From Setophaga petechia (lineage: Eukaryota; Chordata; Aves; Passeriformes; Parulidae): DNA of 64,000 bases. The notes beneath the pieces are model-generated. The model saw only the letters and a list, made by a program, of their open reading frames with translations. It was not told the origin of the DNA and did not search any database. The position numbers and the translations under genes are program-made. The stretch spans positions 37,323,291 through 37,387,290 of the forward strand of contig JANCRA010000003.1 in assembly GCA_024362935.1 (NCBI GenBank), written 5' to 3'. Positions 36,042 to 48,864 of the stretch are shown here, piece by piece (the first letter of the stretch is position 1; every line of letters starts with the position of its first letter).

Positions 36042-36582
36042 TACCCTGGCAATAAACTATTTACAGTAGCACGAACGGAACGGGGCACTCCTTGTCAGCG
36101 TCTGAGAGGTTTATTAAAGCATCAGTCTCAGCACATTGTTACAACAATGGAGACAAAACAGATGCAACCTTCTCGCTGAATCAAGCGGAATGCCAAAGAG
36201 ACTTAATGCTACAGCATATCATAAAGCCATTTCCATCTGCGTTTCGACCAATCACATATAGAGAACAGGAACATTGACAATAATTTCATCCAATAATATA
36301 AAGCACACGTAGTTTTGCTAAGCGGCCTAGTTTCTAAAACAATAGCTTCTTCATAGAAGTCAAAGCACAAAAGTCTATTCAAAACTTCAACCTTCTAAAG
36401 ATATACATTAAGAAAACTTGTTACCACTTAAGGCAGCACCTAACATAGGCCTATTGTTCTATTCTCAAGCTTTCTCACGTTTGCATTACTAATATTTCTG
36501 CTGCTTTTAGCATCTAACTATCTCACTGTCTGAGGCCTGATTTTTCCTTTCTTAAAACCCTCTGATTTTTAGGATTCCCACA
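36042..36582 (-). mobile_element. Solo LTR of the same ERV family
   Basis: These 541 bases align end to end with the LTRs of the 8686-15429 provirus, in the same orientation, with about 30 differences by eye. The inner end is CA as expected; the outer end reads TA where the family has TG, consistent with one point change. The first 30 bases also hold small indels. AATAAA on the minus strand is conserved (about 36110-36115). Both sides carry the 5-bp duplication TCTGA, so it arose by insertion of a full element followed by LTR-LTR recombination that removed the interior. It is older than the provirus at 8686-15429. Confidence 0.93.
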
Positions 36583-36587
36583 TCTGA
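36583..36587. repeat. Target-site duplication TCTGA (right copy)
   Basis: Follows the LTR terminus CCCACA and equals 36037-36041. Confidence 0.85.
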
Positions 36588-36689
36588 TACTTTTATTTCA
36601 TTATTACTAGAAGCCATTACAATCTCAGTTTTTGCACGTTTCAACGGTGCTTTTCAACTAAAATGTCAATTCCAAGCGTTTTTCTATTT

Positions 36690-37010
36690 ACTCCAGTTGC
36701 CAGCAGTGTCGATGTGCTCCTCCCTGCAGAGCCAGCCCTTTGGGGAGGCACGGGCAGCCTGGCCCCAGCCAGGGAGCAGCACCTGTGCAATCACCAGGAG
36801 CAGCTCCTTGGGCCGCAGCGCGGCTCAGTGCCGCGACTACAGGGCAAGCTGCGTGCTCTCCTGAACCCACAGCGGGGCAATCTGCATGCTCAAACCACCC
36901 CACCACAGCACTCTGAGACCTCTCGGGTTAATAAAGTAGGAGAATGGACAGTTTCTGACTCCAACAGGCTAAAGTTTCAGGCATCTGCACAGGCTGGGGG
37001 ATTATGACAG
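36690..37010. other. GC-rich block next to the solo LTR, unclassified
   Basis: Strongly GC-rich relative to all surrounding DNA, with CpGs near 36815-36835. It contains an imperfect internal repeat (GGGCAAGCTGCGTGCTC at about 36842 and GGGGCAATCTGCATGCTC at about 36874). It may be part of another repeat or a decayed island. No protein match is recognised in the 114-codon plus or 72-codon minus frames. Confidence 0.35.
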
Positions 37011-38919
37011 TTTTAGGTACTCATGTAAGTGGATTTGTAGGTGCCTCAATGAGCTTTTCTAACAGCTATGAACCCAGAGGTTTGTGGTGCACCATTCTAG
37101 TGTGTAGCATTTATGTAATATTTTAGTTGTTAGATAAATGAAAGAAAAAATTTATTTTCGTTTTCCAAAGGAAGATAATTCAGAATTAGGAATCTGAAAT
37201 ATTAGTCATGAAATACAATAAAGTACTGTAACTGAGTAAAGATCCAACAATTTCAAAATGTAGAAGTAAATCTAAACCAACCTAAATTCTGTCTCTACAT
37301 TGAGTAGGTTGGATTTTAATTTTTAAAATAAAAGGAACTAAACAATTTCCTCTATTAGCAAATACTTTTCAATTATAAAATTTTCTTCTACTGGGCCTTC
37401 ATTATGAAATTTTTTTATCAAACCTCCTCCAAATTCTACCTTCAAGATGTACTATGAATTGTTTGGTTGTCGTGGCTTCTCAGTCCTTCTGTATTTGCAA
37501 AAATCAACAGAAATGTAATAATAGTAATAAAAACAAGTCCAAGCCATAAGTACAAGCTAGTGGAAAGTTTTTCATTTTTGATTCTGATGATGTGACAATA
37601 CGAACAAAATCTAAATGTGACTGAACCCCCTAAAGTGGGATTCTTAGATATATGCAAGTATCTGAGCCCTTCACACTAGTCAAGACTATTGATTCTTTTC
37701 TCATACCATCTGAAGTGGGTCTCAGCACCAATGAAGTTCTAAAATCTCAATATTGTAAACTACACTCACTAACATTAGATCAAATTCTACAGATACATTT
37801 ATTAATTGCCAGACTATTCCATTCTTTTCTCAATTAAAATGTGATATCAAATGCTTTATACCTATTGTGTCCTTTACATTTAAAAAGTGAAATTACATTT
37901 TTAATGCTAGCTTAATGATGTAGAATGTTACCTGAATAAATATGTGGAAGCCCAGCAATTTGTGGAGATGCGAAATATTTCCTGAGTTCATAGAAAAACT
38001 CTGGAGTAGAAGGAAAATAATTTCACAGGTACATCATTCAAAAGAGATGATCTTTTACTGCAAGAGTGACTTTATGCTGCAATAAAATCTCTATCACACA
38101 TATGGAAGAGTTCCATATATTACCTTGCTAGAGTATGCATTCTGTTGAAAAAATTAGGAAAACAGTACGTAGAGGTCAAAACCACCTAAACTTGTAGACA
38201 ACTATTTGCAGATGGAAGACTAGGACTGGTTATTTCAAACTTTTTTAACCTTTCCCAGTGCCAAAGAAATAAAAATCTACTGTTTTTAGTGGCACACTGT
38301 TTGAAGTATACACACCAGAATTTGTGGAGACTTTCTGCTCAACATAAGAGTGTGGCTATATACAAGTTCATGTAACTCTTCTACTTGGTGTGTCTAAGGA
38401 TCTACAGCAACACAACACCCCATCTACACAAGACCTTTATATCTAGAGGTTTTTTTAGCACATTTTCATTAATGGTGTTTGTGTAAAGTCAAGCTGTATT
38501 AATGAAATAGGTTAGGATCAAAAACGGGAGCAGCACTGTTGCTGAAAAAACAAATCTAGCAAAAAAAAAAAAAAAAGAAAAAAAACCCAAAAAACCCAAA
38601 AATTTGTTAACTTTGAGGTGACTTGATAGTACAGGGACAAAGGTTAAAAAAGTAGGGATATTGTATTCAAAGTTCAGCACTTGAAGACATTACAGCTAAA
38701 CTATTTTTCTGAGATGATGAATTGGAAGTGGAAGAACCAGAAAAAAACCTGAGGATACCAGTTAATCAGTGGCTGAATGTCAAGCTTTGTGGAGAAGGTA
38801 AATGCAGTCCTAGGACATACTGTGCATTTTTTAGTAAGATATTTTCTCTGAAGGACCTAAGTTGATAAATACATTGTACACAGAATTGATAGGAGTTTTA
38901 ATGTAATAATGTATTCAAC

Positions 38920-38995
38920 TTATATATATAAGATATATATACACACATACATATATATTCATTTATACTAACGTATAATACATGCATATATTTAA
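38920..38995. repeat. TA/CA-rich microsatellite-like tract
   Basis: Degenerate run of TATA and CACA units. A 15-base A run at about 38560-38574 lies nearby. Confidence 0.75.
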
Positions 38996-41029
38996 TGAAA
39001 AGGAATTAATCAAGAGAATGCTAAGGAAATACTCCTAAATATGGTCTTTGGAGAGTTGCTGATTTTATTTTAATCATCATTCATTTTATTTTAACCTTCC
39101 AAAACAGGAACAGAAGAGGACTATACTTCTCTGTATAAATGTCCAGGAGAAAAAAAAAATCTTTCCTAATTAGATAACAAATGTACAAAACCGTTTTACT
39201 ATACTCTTCTAGAATTCAGTTTTCTAGTAAATTATTCATTGGAGTCAGAAAGTAGTGTCATGACGGCATTTTATAAACAGGTTTATGAGCCAGATACTCT
39301 CTTTACACTTGAAAAAATCAGCCTCTCTTTATATAAGACAAAACCTTTTGCAATAAAATGATTTTTAAGTATTTTGCAGAAATTGAAGATCTTTTCCTTC
39401 TAGAGACAAGAAATTCTAACAGCTATTTTCATATGTGCAACCGTAACTTTTTCTCCCTCTATTTTCTGACACTGTAAAAAGAAATAGTAAATTATAGCTG
39501 GAAGAATATGGGATAATGGTGTAGTAGTTACATAATTTTTCCAACACTCTTCCCTCCATATTGCTCTCTGGCTATTTAGGAAAATTAGCAGGTAGAAGAA
39601 AGCCTTTTATCACTCTCCCTGAATGCTTAGGTGCTGCTTCCTAATGAAGGACGAATCTCAAATGTAAAAATAAAGCCTAAAAATTTTTCTCTTAGTACTT
39701 TTTTTCCATTTTGTGATTTCACTATGAACATTTTAACCACTTTATATCTCAGAATTTATCAGACCACCTGTAGTAAAAGCTGCTACAATAATGGAAGTAT
39801 TTTGTTTGTGCAGATGTATTATTTAAGTGTTACAGATGACAAAAATAATGCTTTGTTACTGGTTGCAGATAGCTCCCTAAGTTTTTCTAGCATACTTTAA
39901 TTTAGAATATCATAATCTTGAAAGCTTGAGTCAGCCTCTGGCAGTTATATTAAAAGCTGTTAGCCATTACTATCTACTTCTAGGAAAAACGTAAACAAAT
40001 CCAAAGCAGATGAGAAATATGCTCAAGCTCTTACAGGCACATGTAGGAATGTGGCCAAAAATAAATCCACCCATGTCTAACTTTAATTAACTAAAAAAGC
40101 AAATCAGAACTCAGAACAGACAAAGTACAGAACCTTTTCCTATTTTACAGTGTCACCTATTGTAATCAAAGTTACTTTAGAACATTCTCATGTGCAGCAA
40201 TATTACTTTACTACACATATTCCAAATTTTTTCAACTCAGGTTTCTCTTCACACAATGTAAGAAATATAATATTTGATCTCCTTTAGCTGAACCAGAACA
40301 AGCAAAAATCAAGTTTCCTTCTATATAGACACAAGATGCTTAGATATGTTCATATTTAAACATGCACTGCCACCTGTGGTTCAGGCAAGAGTTTTGTACT
40401 TACTGTGCATTTGAAGACACAGTATTGTTACTGCATTCCAATGAATTAAAAAAAAAAGAATAAAAATGTAATATTAGACCAAATGCATTTCACATTTTAT
40501 TTGATACTGCAAAGTTTTGTTTAGAAAGGAGTTCTTTGATTCTTATAAACAAAAAGCAGCTAACCTCCAAACCCACTGAACTTACAAACTGTGAAGTTAG
40601 ATTTTATATGTAAGCATGCAAGGACTAGGTATTACACACAGAGTCTTGTCAGAATAACCTCTTCATGAAGAAATTTTTTTCATAGCACTTCCTTCATGAA
40701 TTCTTCATGTGTTTACAACGGAAAGTAATCTTTAAGTAGAAATGGCTTTGCTAAACGGTGCAGCATAACCAGGTGCTGCCCATTTTCAATGCACAAAATC
40801 TTCAATTGTTCACAGTGGCATATTTAAATCCAGGCTGAAAGCAAATAGCTGAGATCAAGCAATAATATAGTAGAGCAGCTGAGGAGAGTGCAAGAAGTAA
40901 AGGACCTCTTACTGCTACATCCTGTGGGCTATGTTAGCTCATCGTAAAGTTTCACTCATCCATCTTCTGCCACCCAAAACTACTCTAATACTGTAGTGAT
41001 CCTGAAATTTGTCTAAACAGATGAGAAGC

Positions 41030-41540
41030 CTTCATGACTTCTACACTGTCTAAACAAGACACACTGTACATCACAGCTGTAAGGGTTCTATCTGAATCAG
41101 CAGAGCCTGCAATCTCTTCACCTCTGGGCCTTAGTCTGATACGGTGCAGCTGTGGAACCTTGGAAGGTGCTGCCATCAGAAGAATTATTAGAAGCCTTGT
41201 CTACATTCTGTCTTTGGGAGCAGCATCAAACCCAGCCCTTTGCCCTTGACCCTTATGAAGGCTCATCCTTACCAGTGGCAGCTGCGTTTGTGCTCACCTT
41301 TGAGCCTGAGCTCAGATTTGCTCTAGCAGTGCAGATTTGTGCACTGAGGTGTTGGCTGATCTGCAGATCTGTCCTGCCCCTCTTGTCAGGTGCACTGGGT
41401 TTGCCCTCCTCACCTGGGAGGGCACTGGCCCTGTCTCTCCTCCTTGGCTCCCACCTCAATTTTCTGCTCAGAGTAGCCACTTTTGCTGCTCTCTGGCAAG
41501 AGCCTCTTGCATCATTATTTTGAGAGACACAAAGGAGACC
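41030..41540. other. GC-richer block of unknown origin
   Basis: About 500 bases richer in G and C than the flanks, with overlapping frames on both strands (123 codons on plus, 75 on minus). No protein family is recognised. It may be an old repeat or retroposed fragment. Confidence 0.3.
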
Positions 41541-42599
41541 TGCAGACAGTTGTTAAGGTAGAGCTATGAAAACAATAGCTGTTCTTGCCCAAGTTTTTGG
41601 GTAGTAAGCATAAAATAACAGTTTTGTATCTTAAAGTCCACTGTATACTGACAGCTACATTTTTATGACTTAAAGTTAATAAATGACATTTTGAAAACAA
41701 AATTGTCACACTCATGAATTTTAGGCCAAGAAAATTCTAATGTGTTCAACTGCTTTAGGAAATTAATTAAAACCAATTGCATTAGAACATAAAAGCCTTG
41801 GAACAAAAAATCTTACATGCCTTAGGTAGACATCTGTCAAGACATTCAGGTATATGGGTTTTTTAATGTCTTTTGGAAAATGAACAATGAAAAGGCAACT
41901 TGTTTAAACTCTCAGGCTAAGTTAGATGTCAGTAATCTAGAACTCTAAACACCCCCAAGTTATTTAAATTTTATCATCTCTGTAAATATGTTCAGGTTCT
42001 TATGTCAAGTGGTTAAACTAACAAGGTGAAGTAGTCCTAGATGGCAAAAGTTAAAATTTCTTTCATCTACAACCCTCCCTGCACTTACAAAGGACCCAAA
42101 ATACAGTCTTTTGCATGACAGTAGCCAACAGAACAAAAACTGACCCCTCCTGTACATTCTGACTTACTGTGTTGCAAAGTATTCTCAAGCATCTGTATGA
42201 AAACAAATTCCAAAAAGAAAAATTTTAACAATGAATAATAAACTCATTAGAGCATTCTATTTCTTAGTGACAAACATTCAGTTTAGGGTCAGTTCACACT
42301 GGGTAAAATAAATATTAAGAACAGCTGCTGACATTATCTGAATAGCTCAAACCTCATGATCTGTAAAACTGACTAAGAAATTTATAAGGTCAGATTTTAT
42401 TTTATGATTATAAGTCCTTTGGAGTAGGATTAGAGGGGCAGAGGACAATAATAATAAAAAAAAAAAAACCTAAAACCCCCCAAAACAAGGAAGGAGGCAG
42501 AGCTTGTTGGTGATAATCTCAGAGCAGAAAAACAGGGGCTAATCTTTTTAAAGTCATCATTTCATTGAGGGTGGCTGGACATTGACCTACTAGTGGAAG

Positions 42600-42800
42600 G
42601 TGGTGAATGATGCCTTGAGTTTTGTTACTTTATTTATTAAAATGTTTTTCTCTTGAACCACATTTTTTTTTCTCACATTTGCTCTCCCCCATCCTGCTGG
42701 GGTGAAGCAGGGCAGAAGGGTGGGAAGGCAATGAGCAAGGGCAGTTTGATGCTCCATTGCTGGCTGTGTCACTGGCAGCCAAGGCAACACCACAAACTAT
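42600..42800. mobile_element. Possible relic of an avian ERV LTR
   Basis: A T-rich segment followed by CTCTCCCCCATCCTGCTGGG, then a GAGCAAGGGC-containing stretch and CATTGCTGGCTG, resembles a pattern common in old avian LTRs. No terminal duplication could be found, so this is a tentative call. Confidence 0.35.
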
Positions 42801-44970
42801 GCTCCTGATTCCTTTCCAGTTCACCCCTGCTACAGGGAAGTGCAACACCATGAGGAGTCTGCACTGCATTTCTGGGATACAAAGGGAAATGTGTGCACCT
42901 TTTAGAACGGATAAAAAATCCTACTGCTCTTCTGTAGTGTGAAACCACACTGGCTGCCCCCAGCCTTAACAGGAGAATAAGACTTTGCTTCCAGTAAATA
43001 AAACACTTCTAGTGTGGTATAGAATAAAACAAAGGTTATCCTTGAGGTTTAAATGTTCAAAGGAAACCTGGAGAGTACTGGTTGCACATCCCAGTTCTGG
43101 CACAGATTTTAGCTTAAAGCATAAAGTGTCATTCTGAGCAAGGTTCTTACTAAAACTCTTTCCCTCAGTTCAGCACATGTAAGAAGTGATAACTCTTATT
43201 ATGCCTGTGCTTTCTCAAATAAATCTTTTTAGACCCTGAGCTTTCTTGCCTGTCTCATGTCAATGTTGTAGCCACTACTTTAACACCTTTAGGCAACAAA
43301 AAGCTATATAGGCAAGGTACCTTGTCTATATATGAGGAAGAAAATTTTGGTCATTAAAGCTCATTTTTAGTACTGAATTCAGCCAGAGCAGCAAACATTC
43401 ATGTTGACAAAATTATGCAATTTTACAAAGAAGTTATTACTGCTGATTAGGACTTCAGTACAAGGTGGGAGCCAGTTGATTCTGATTTCTCAATGCTGCA
43501 AGATCTGGAAGCCAGGATTAGCTCATTGCTATCTTTCAAGAGTAACAGATTTAAAAACAATGGTTTTTTCAAAAAAAGTAAACCTGTATTGAAACTATTT
43601 CTACTGCAATTATTTCGTCTGCAATGTTTGGACCCAAAACAGAATTTGCAGTTGTGGTCTCTCCCTGACAACAGTGCAACATTATATTCATTTCAGAAAC
43701 TGTGATAAAAAAATGGAGTAAGAGGAGGAAAAGTTCACCAGCAAGATGTTGAATGGCAAGAGTCTAATAAGAATGCATTAATGGATAAATTGTGTCTAAC
43801 ACTTTATCCAGAACCTGAAAGGTGTATTTACCTGAATAAATTGTGGAAACATAGTCCGCAGTTGTAAGACCAAAGTTAATACTGTTCAGTGAATGAATGA
43901 TGGAGACATATTCGAAGAATAGATGATTTTTTCAGTATAAAGTTCAGCTTACTGTACTTTCATACACTCAAAACTTACTGATTCAAAATAATACTGCTTC
44001 AAAAAAGATGTAATCCTCGATGAGAACATAAAAATAAAGTACTCCTTTATAGCTCATTTGGGCATTCTTAGAAAAAAGTTTTCCATGCTCTGTGGGTAGT
44101 CTATAAGTTTAGGAGGCCTCTGTCAATGTTTGCATTGACTTCTGTATATTACAGGGCAGCTCATAGCATTAGCAAAGGAAGCTTAGACTTTTTTGTGCCA
44201 TATCATATAAAAATTGCTTTATTTCCTTTCAAATATTTAAATTCACAACAAAATAATGGAAGTTTAGAACTTTGAACAGGCAAGAGAATAAATGAACATA
44301 TTCTTGCCTTGACAGTTAGCAATTTGAATCTGATTGGATGAATTTTATTCAAAAAACTTCAAACCATCCCTTCTCCTAAAGTTTTTGCATGAGGTTTTTT
44401 TTTTTTTTTTTGACTAGACAGAAAAGTGATATACTGATGAAGCTGACATCAAAGGGTACAAACCTCTTCATACAGTAGAAAATTTTCTTGCAAAAGCAGC
44501 CTTCAGTTCCTGCTGTAACAGAATGAGCAGAAAATGCAAAATGGTGGTTTGTAGTTTATACAAACCAGCAATTGGGTACTGAGAGTAAAATCATAAGAAA
44601 CTTGTACTTCAATTTTAAGTTGTAACAATATCGGTGTTCTGTGTTTTCTGGTTTGTGGATTCCTTTTGGTTTTTTGTTTGTGTGTGTGGTTTTTTGATTT
44701 TTTTTTTTAATTGCAGAAATAAAGGAAAGAAAAAACCAGCCTGTTTTACTTTATTTTGTTTGTCGGTTTTTTTTCCCCTTTCAAAATGCCTGCTATTACA
44801 GATCAAATTTTAGTGAAATGTTTTCAAATTCATTATATGGTCACTATGAGTGATATTTGTCTTAAAGCTGGCTTTAACTCCCTCACAAACTTTACTGTTT
44901 TGGTTCAAAATGAGCTGAGAGAGAGATTTTTTTCAGTTTCAAATTATGTATAACTATACTGGGTTGTGAA

Positions 44971-45022
44971 GCATTTAAACTATTCTGGTTTGCTTTTAAG
45001 TATTTAAACTGTTCTAGCTTGC
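44971..45022. repeat. Imperfect 23-bp direct repeat
   Basis: GCATTTAAACTATTCTGGTT plus TGC (44971-44993) recurs with three transitions at 45000-45022. Confidence 0.75.
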
Positions 45023-46129
45023 ACAATCTCTAAGCTCATGGTTTTAGCAGTCTAAATTAATGTAGTCTGATATCAAATCAAATATCCTTTAACTTTTACA
45101 AACCATAAAAACTGAATTGTAGAATTTTCTTTTAAACCAGGACAAAAATGTGATGTTTTTTTCTTGCATCTAAATTAGAAATTGTTTCTCTCCTTTATCT
45201 ATGTGCTGTATCAGTCTAGAATTCTGTGTAATTTGCTTATACTGAAAAGCACCTCTGAGGGTTCACAGAATTCTAAGGTGTGAATGCATTGACTGAGACC
45301 TTGTAATCCAAAGCTCCTTGTTTGAGGGGAATGTTCATTGCAGCCATTCTCATAGCATGCCCTTGAGGGCAGGCAGGAATGTAAGCAAGACTCAGAATAA
45401 GCCACAAAGAGGCATTCAAAACAATATTTAAGAATTCATAATAACAATTTACTACTTAGGTTTTAGATTTTTCTACCACAGACTCATTTTTTTTGCTGCA
45501 AGTCTCTGTATTTGCATGCATGTGTCGCAGCCAAAAGCTATGAGCAAATTAATTTAAAATTTATCCTTAGGAGCAACTTCTCACCTGTTTGAAGTGTTTC
45601 TTATCCATTATAAATGGAATGCTCCTTGCCATTATTACAGCAGTGATAAAACTTGTAATGCATGTCATATCTTGTGTCTGTGGTTCAACTTGTATTTAAC
45701 CTTCAGTGTTCTTTGGCTGTGTATGGAGCAACAGCAGTGAAAATGTGCTTCTATTTATCACTGTATGCTCACCTTAAAGCACAAGATTTAGCAGTGCTCC
45801 AATAAGCTGCAATTGCAAATGCTGGTATTACCATAACAGATTTTCAATGTACTTTTCCCAGCTCTGTGTAACAGAGATGAGAATGCCTATATGCCAGACC
45901 AAACTCTGAGGCCAGAAGGGAGTATTAGGTTGTGTTTTTATAATAGACCTTGTGTCTATCTGGTTTAGAACATATGTTCTGTGTCCTGAATCCATCCAGG
46001 CGTGCACAGAAAGTGATTGAAAGGTATCTTTATCACTTCTCCTAGTCTCTGTAACCCTAGCAGTTCTGGTTAAATTTACAGTAGAAAATAGCAACTAAAT
46101 CAATAAAACAGAATTAAATGCATTTTAAA

Positions 46130-46335
46130 TGTTTTTCTGTCACAGTGGATGCGATTCTGCTTGGCGCTGGAATATTGATCTTTTAAATAAAGTTAATTAT
46201 TGTCACAGAATTAATTCAGGAGAATAAAGGAGAAATAAATTCAATCTGTAATGTGAGTTTAACACATGCTGCAATTAAAATTGTAGCCCTTAACTTGACC
46301 ACAATCTGTGTCACCTCCAAAGTTTGGGACCTCTG
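46130..46335. promoter_or_regulatory. Possible conserved non-coding element
   Basis: AT-rich but complex sequence with paired AATTAA/TTAATTA cores and no simple-repeat content. It reads like an enhancer-type element. This is a visual impression only. Confidence 0.2.
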
Positions 46336-48840
46336 CTGTTTTATTTGAATAACCACTTATCCTACTAGTTGCTCTCAATTTAATAGGAATATAAAGGTCA
46401 TGTTTTGATTTTAATGATAGCCAGTAGCCCATCATAACTTTTTGGAGTCTTTTCCTTAATTTTTTTTATCATAATGCAGAGTACATCGCCTAATACTATT
46501 TCTCCTGGTCTTTTATAATACACCTGTCTTATTTATTAGAGGTGCAGAAAGATCATAATATGGAATTATGCCAAAAAGGAGTAATGAAATAAATACGCAA
46601 TATGACCCTCAACAATTCCAAGAAAAATCTACAAAAACGGATACAGAGAACTGACTTCCAGTTAAAACAGACTCTCATGCATGCATACAGTACATAACAG
46701 ACCAGGAAGAGGAGAGCACACAGTGTTGCACTTTGCGTGAGTTTTGTGGAAATGGCAGCACAGGTAGCACAGGCAAAAGTGTAGGAAGAATGACACTGAA
46801 CATAATAGTTACTGTAGACTTTTCAGAAATGAAACACACAAATAAATGAGGGTTATTCCAGAGAGCTCAGCAAACAGAAAATACATACAGCATATATTCC
46901 TGTAAATGCATCACTGATATTAAATTCACTTTACAACACTGTCTTGTTTACCTCTTCCCGATAAAATTTAGGAAAGCTGCAGCTCAGTATTTGGCTGAGT
47001 TGTAAATAAACAATCTTCTATCTATGTTATTACTCTTTTTAAATGACAGCAAGCAGCTCTTTCTTCCAGCATAGGATTATTCTAATTCTAACATCAAAAT
47101 TAATCAAACTCTCTTGGTTAATCAAAATTATATATTATCATCCTGATTGCAATCATCTATCAAAGATCATTTCCTCCTGCAGTTTATACATTACATAATC
47201 AGTGCAGAAGAATAACAAGCCAAGTTTAAAGTGAAAACACTAGTTCTGAGGTAAATAAAACCATAAAGCAGACAGCAAGAATCTGGCACTTCTTAGGCTT
47301 CCCACACATATAAATCACCCCTTTCACAAGCTCATGTGAGATCATTCTACAGCCTCATTTACACATGCAAAAATTACTTTGCTTTTCTTTTTTTTTTTTT
47401 TACTTGTTTTCCTTTTTTATTTTTATCAGTATTCTCATATAAAGATGTGAAATTCCTGGTTATGGAAGTCTAAGTCAGAAATAACAGATATGAATTTTCT
47501 GAAAATTTTCAGACAAAATTCACGTTTCGTTGTTGCTGCTTACGTAGTGACTTCAATCTTGTCCTTATCTGATACCATGGTGTATCAGTCAGAGTGTGTC
47601 CTTCAAGTTTATTATCAATTAGGAAATAAACCTGATGGTCTCAACCAACCAGAGATAGCAGTATTGAGAAATGGTGCTTTTATTTCACATTCACTCTAAA
47701 TATTAACACATTAGGAATGTAGAAGGACAATAGGTCATTAAATAGTGATGCCGTGAGTTTTTTATTGGTTTTCCATAGAGCTTTGGGCTTTAACTCACAA
47801 AGTTAGAAGGCAACACATTTTCTTTACACAATATTTTGACTGAAATTGCTTCAGTTTCAACAGTGTATTACAGAAATACAGCAAGCCAATGTAGAGTTGT
47901 CTAAACATTTAGAATTAGCTGATAAATGTTGTCAGCATACTACTATAAAATACCTAGTGCTACTCCTTAAAGATTGGCGACTAACTTTAGGTGGACTGTA
48001 GATAAGGACAAAAAAATCCTCCCAAATCTTTTATCTAAGTTTATTAGAAGCAAAAGAGTTATTGTTCTAATTTTACCCACCAAGAGGCAGAAATGGGTAA
48101 CTCTGTTTTATGCTGATGTTCGGGTCACACATCTCTCGAGCGCTTCACTGGCTTAGCTTGTAAGTTGCCAGCTGAGTACAGATAACACTAAAGATGAGTC
48201 AAGGGAAAATCAGAAGAAATTATTTAGCTTATGAATCAGAAGCAGGGGAAAAAGAAGGTCACAAGAGGTCTCCCTTTGTTATGAAAGACAGAATGTACTT
48301 GAAAAAAACAGGTTGTGAAGGATCATTTCAAAAGTATGAAGAGCCAATAAGGCTTACTTTGGCTGTACATGTTTGATCTTGCAAAGGCATTATGGAAATA
48401 ATGAAATCCAGAATGGGGATGGTGTGTGCTCAGCTGTAAGACTCCTCCACTTTACATGTATATAACTTCAGGACATAAATCCCTTTTATCTGGCATAACA
48501 TAATTGGGACATATCAGAAGTGTATAATCATGACTGTTTATGTTTTTTTCAGAAGTTTCCTTTCCATGCTTTTCAGACTGCATAATGAGGCAGACTAATA
48601 GACTCATTCGCCAATTCAAAGAGAAATTATTTGTGTAACAAGTACATGAAGTACTATCTCAGTCTACACTGAAATTAACAAAAACCACAAAGATGCCTAC
48701 ACATAATTAAGTATTCAAAGGTTGAACATGCTAATTTGATCTTTGTTAAAATTGCTGGGTGGTAATTGGTCAATTGTGGTTTTCAAAGAAATTATTAGGC
48801 TTGAATAAGTAAGCTTTACAGTTCCTGGAATTTTTGGAGA

Positions 48841-48864
48841 TTTTTTTTTTTTTTTTTTTTTTTT
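48841..48864. repeat. Poly-T tract (24 T)
   Basis: Uninterrupted run of 24 T, the longest homopolymer in the window. It could be the tail of a retroposed copy on the minus strand, but no body is recognisable to its left. Confidence 0.9.
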
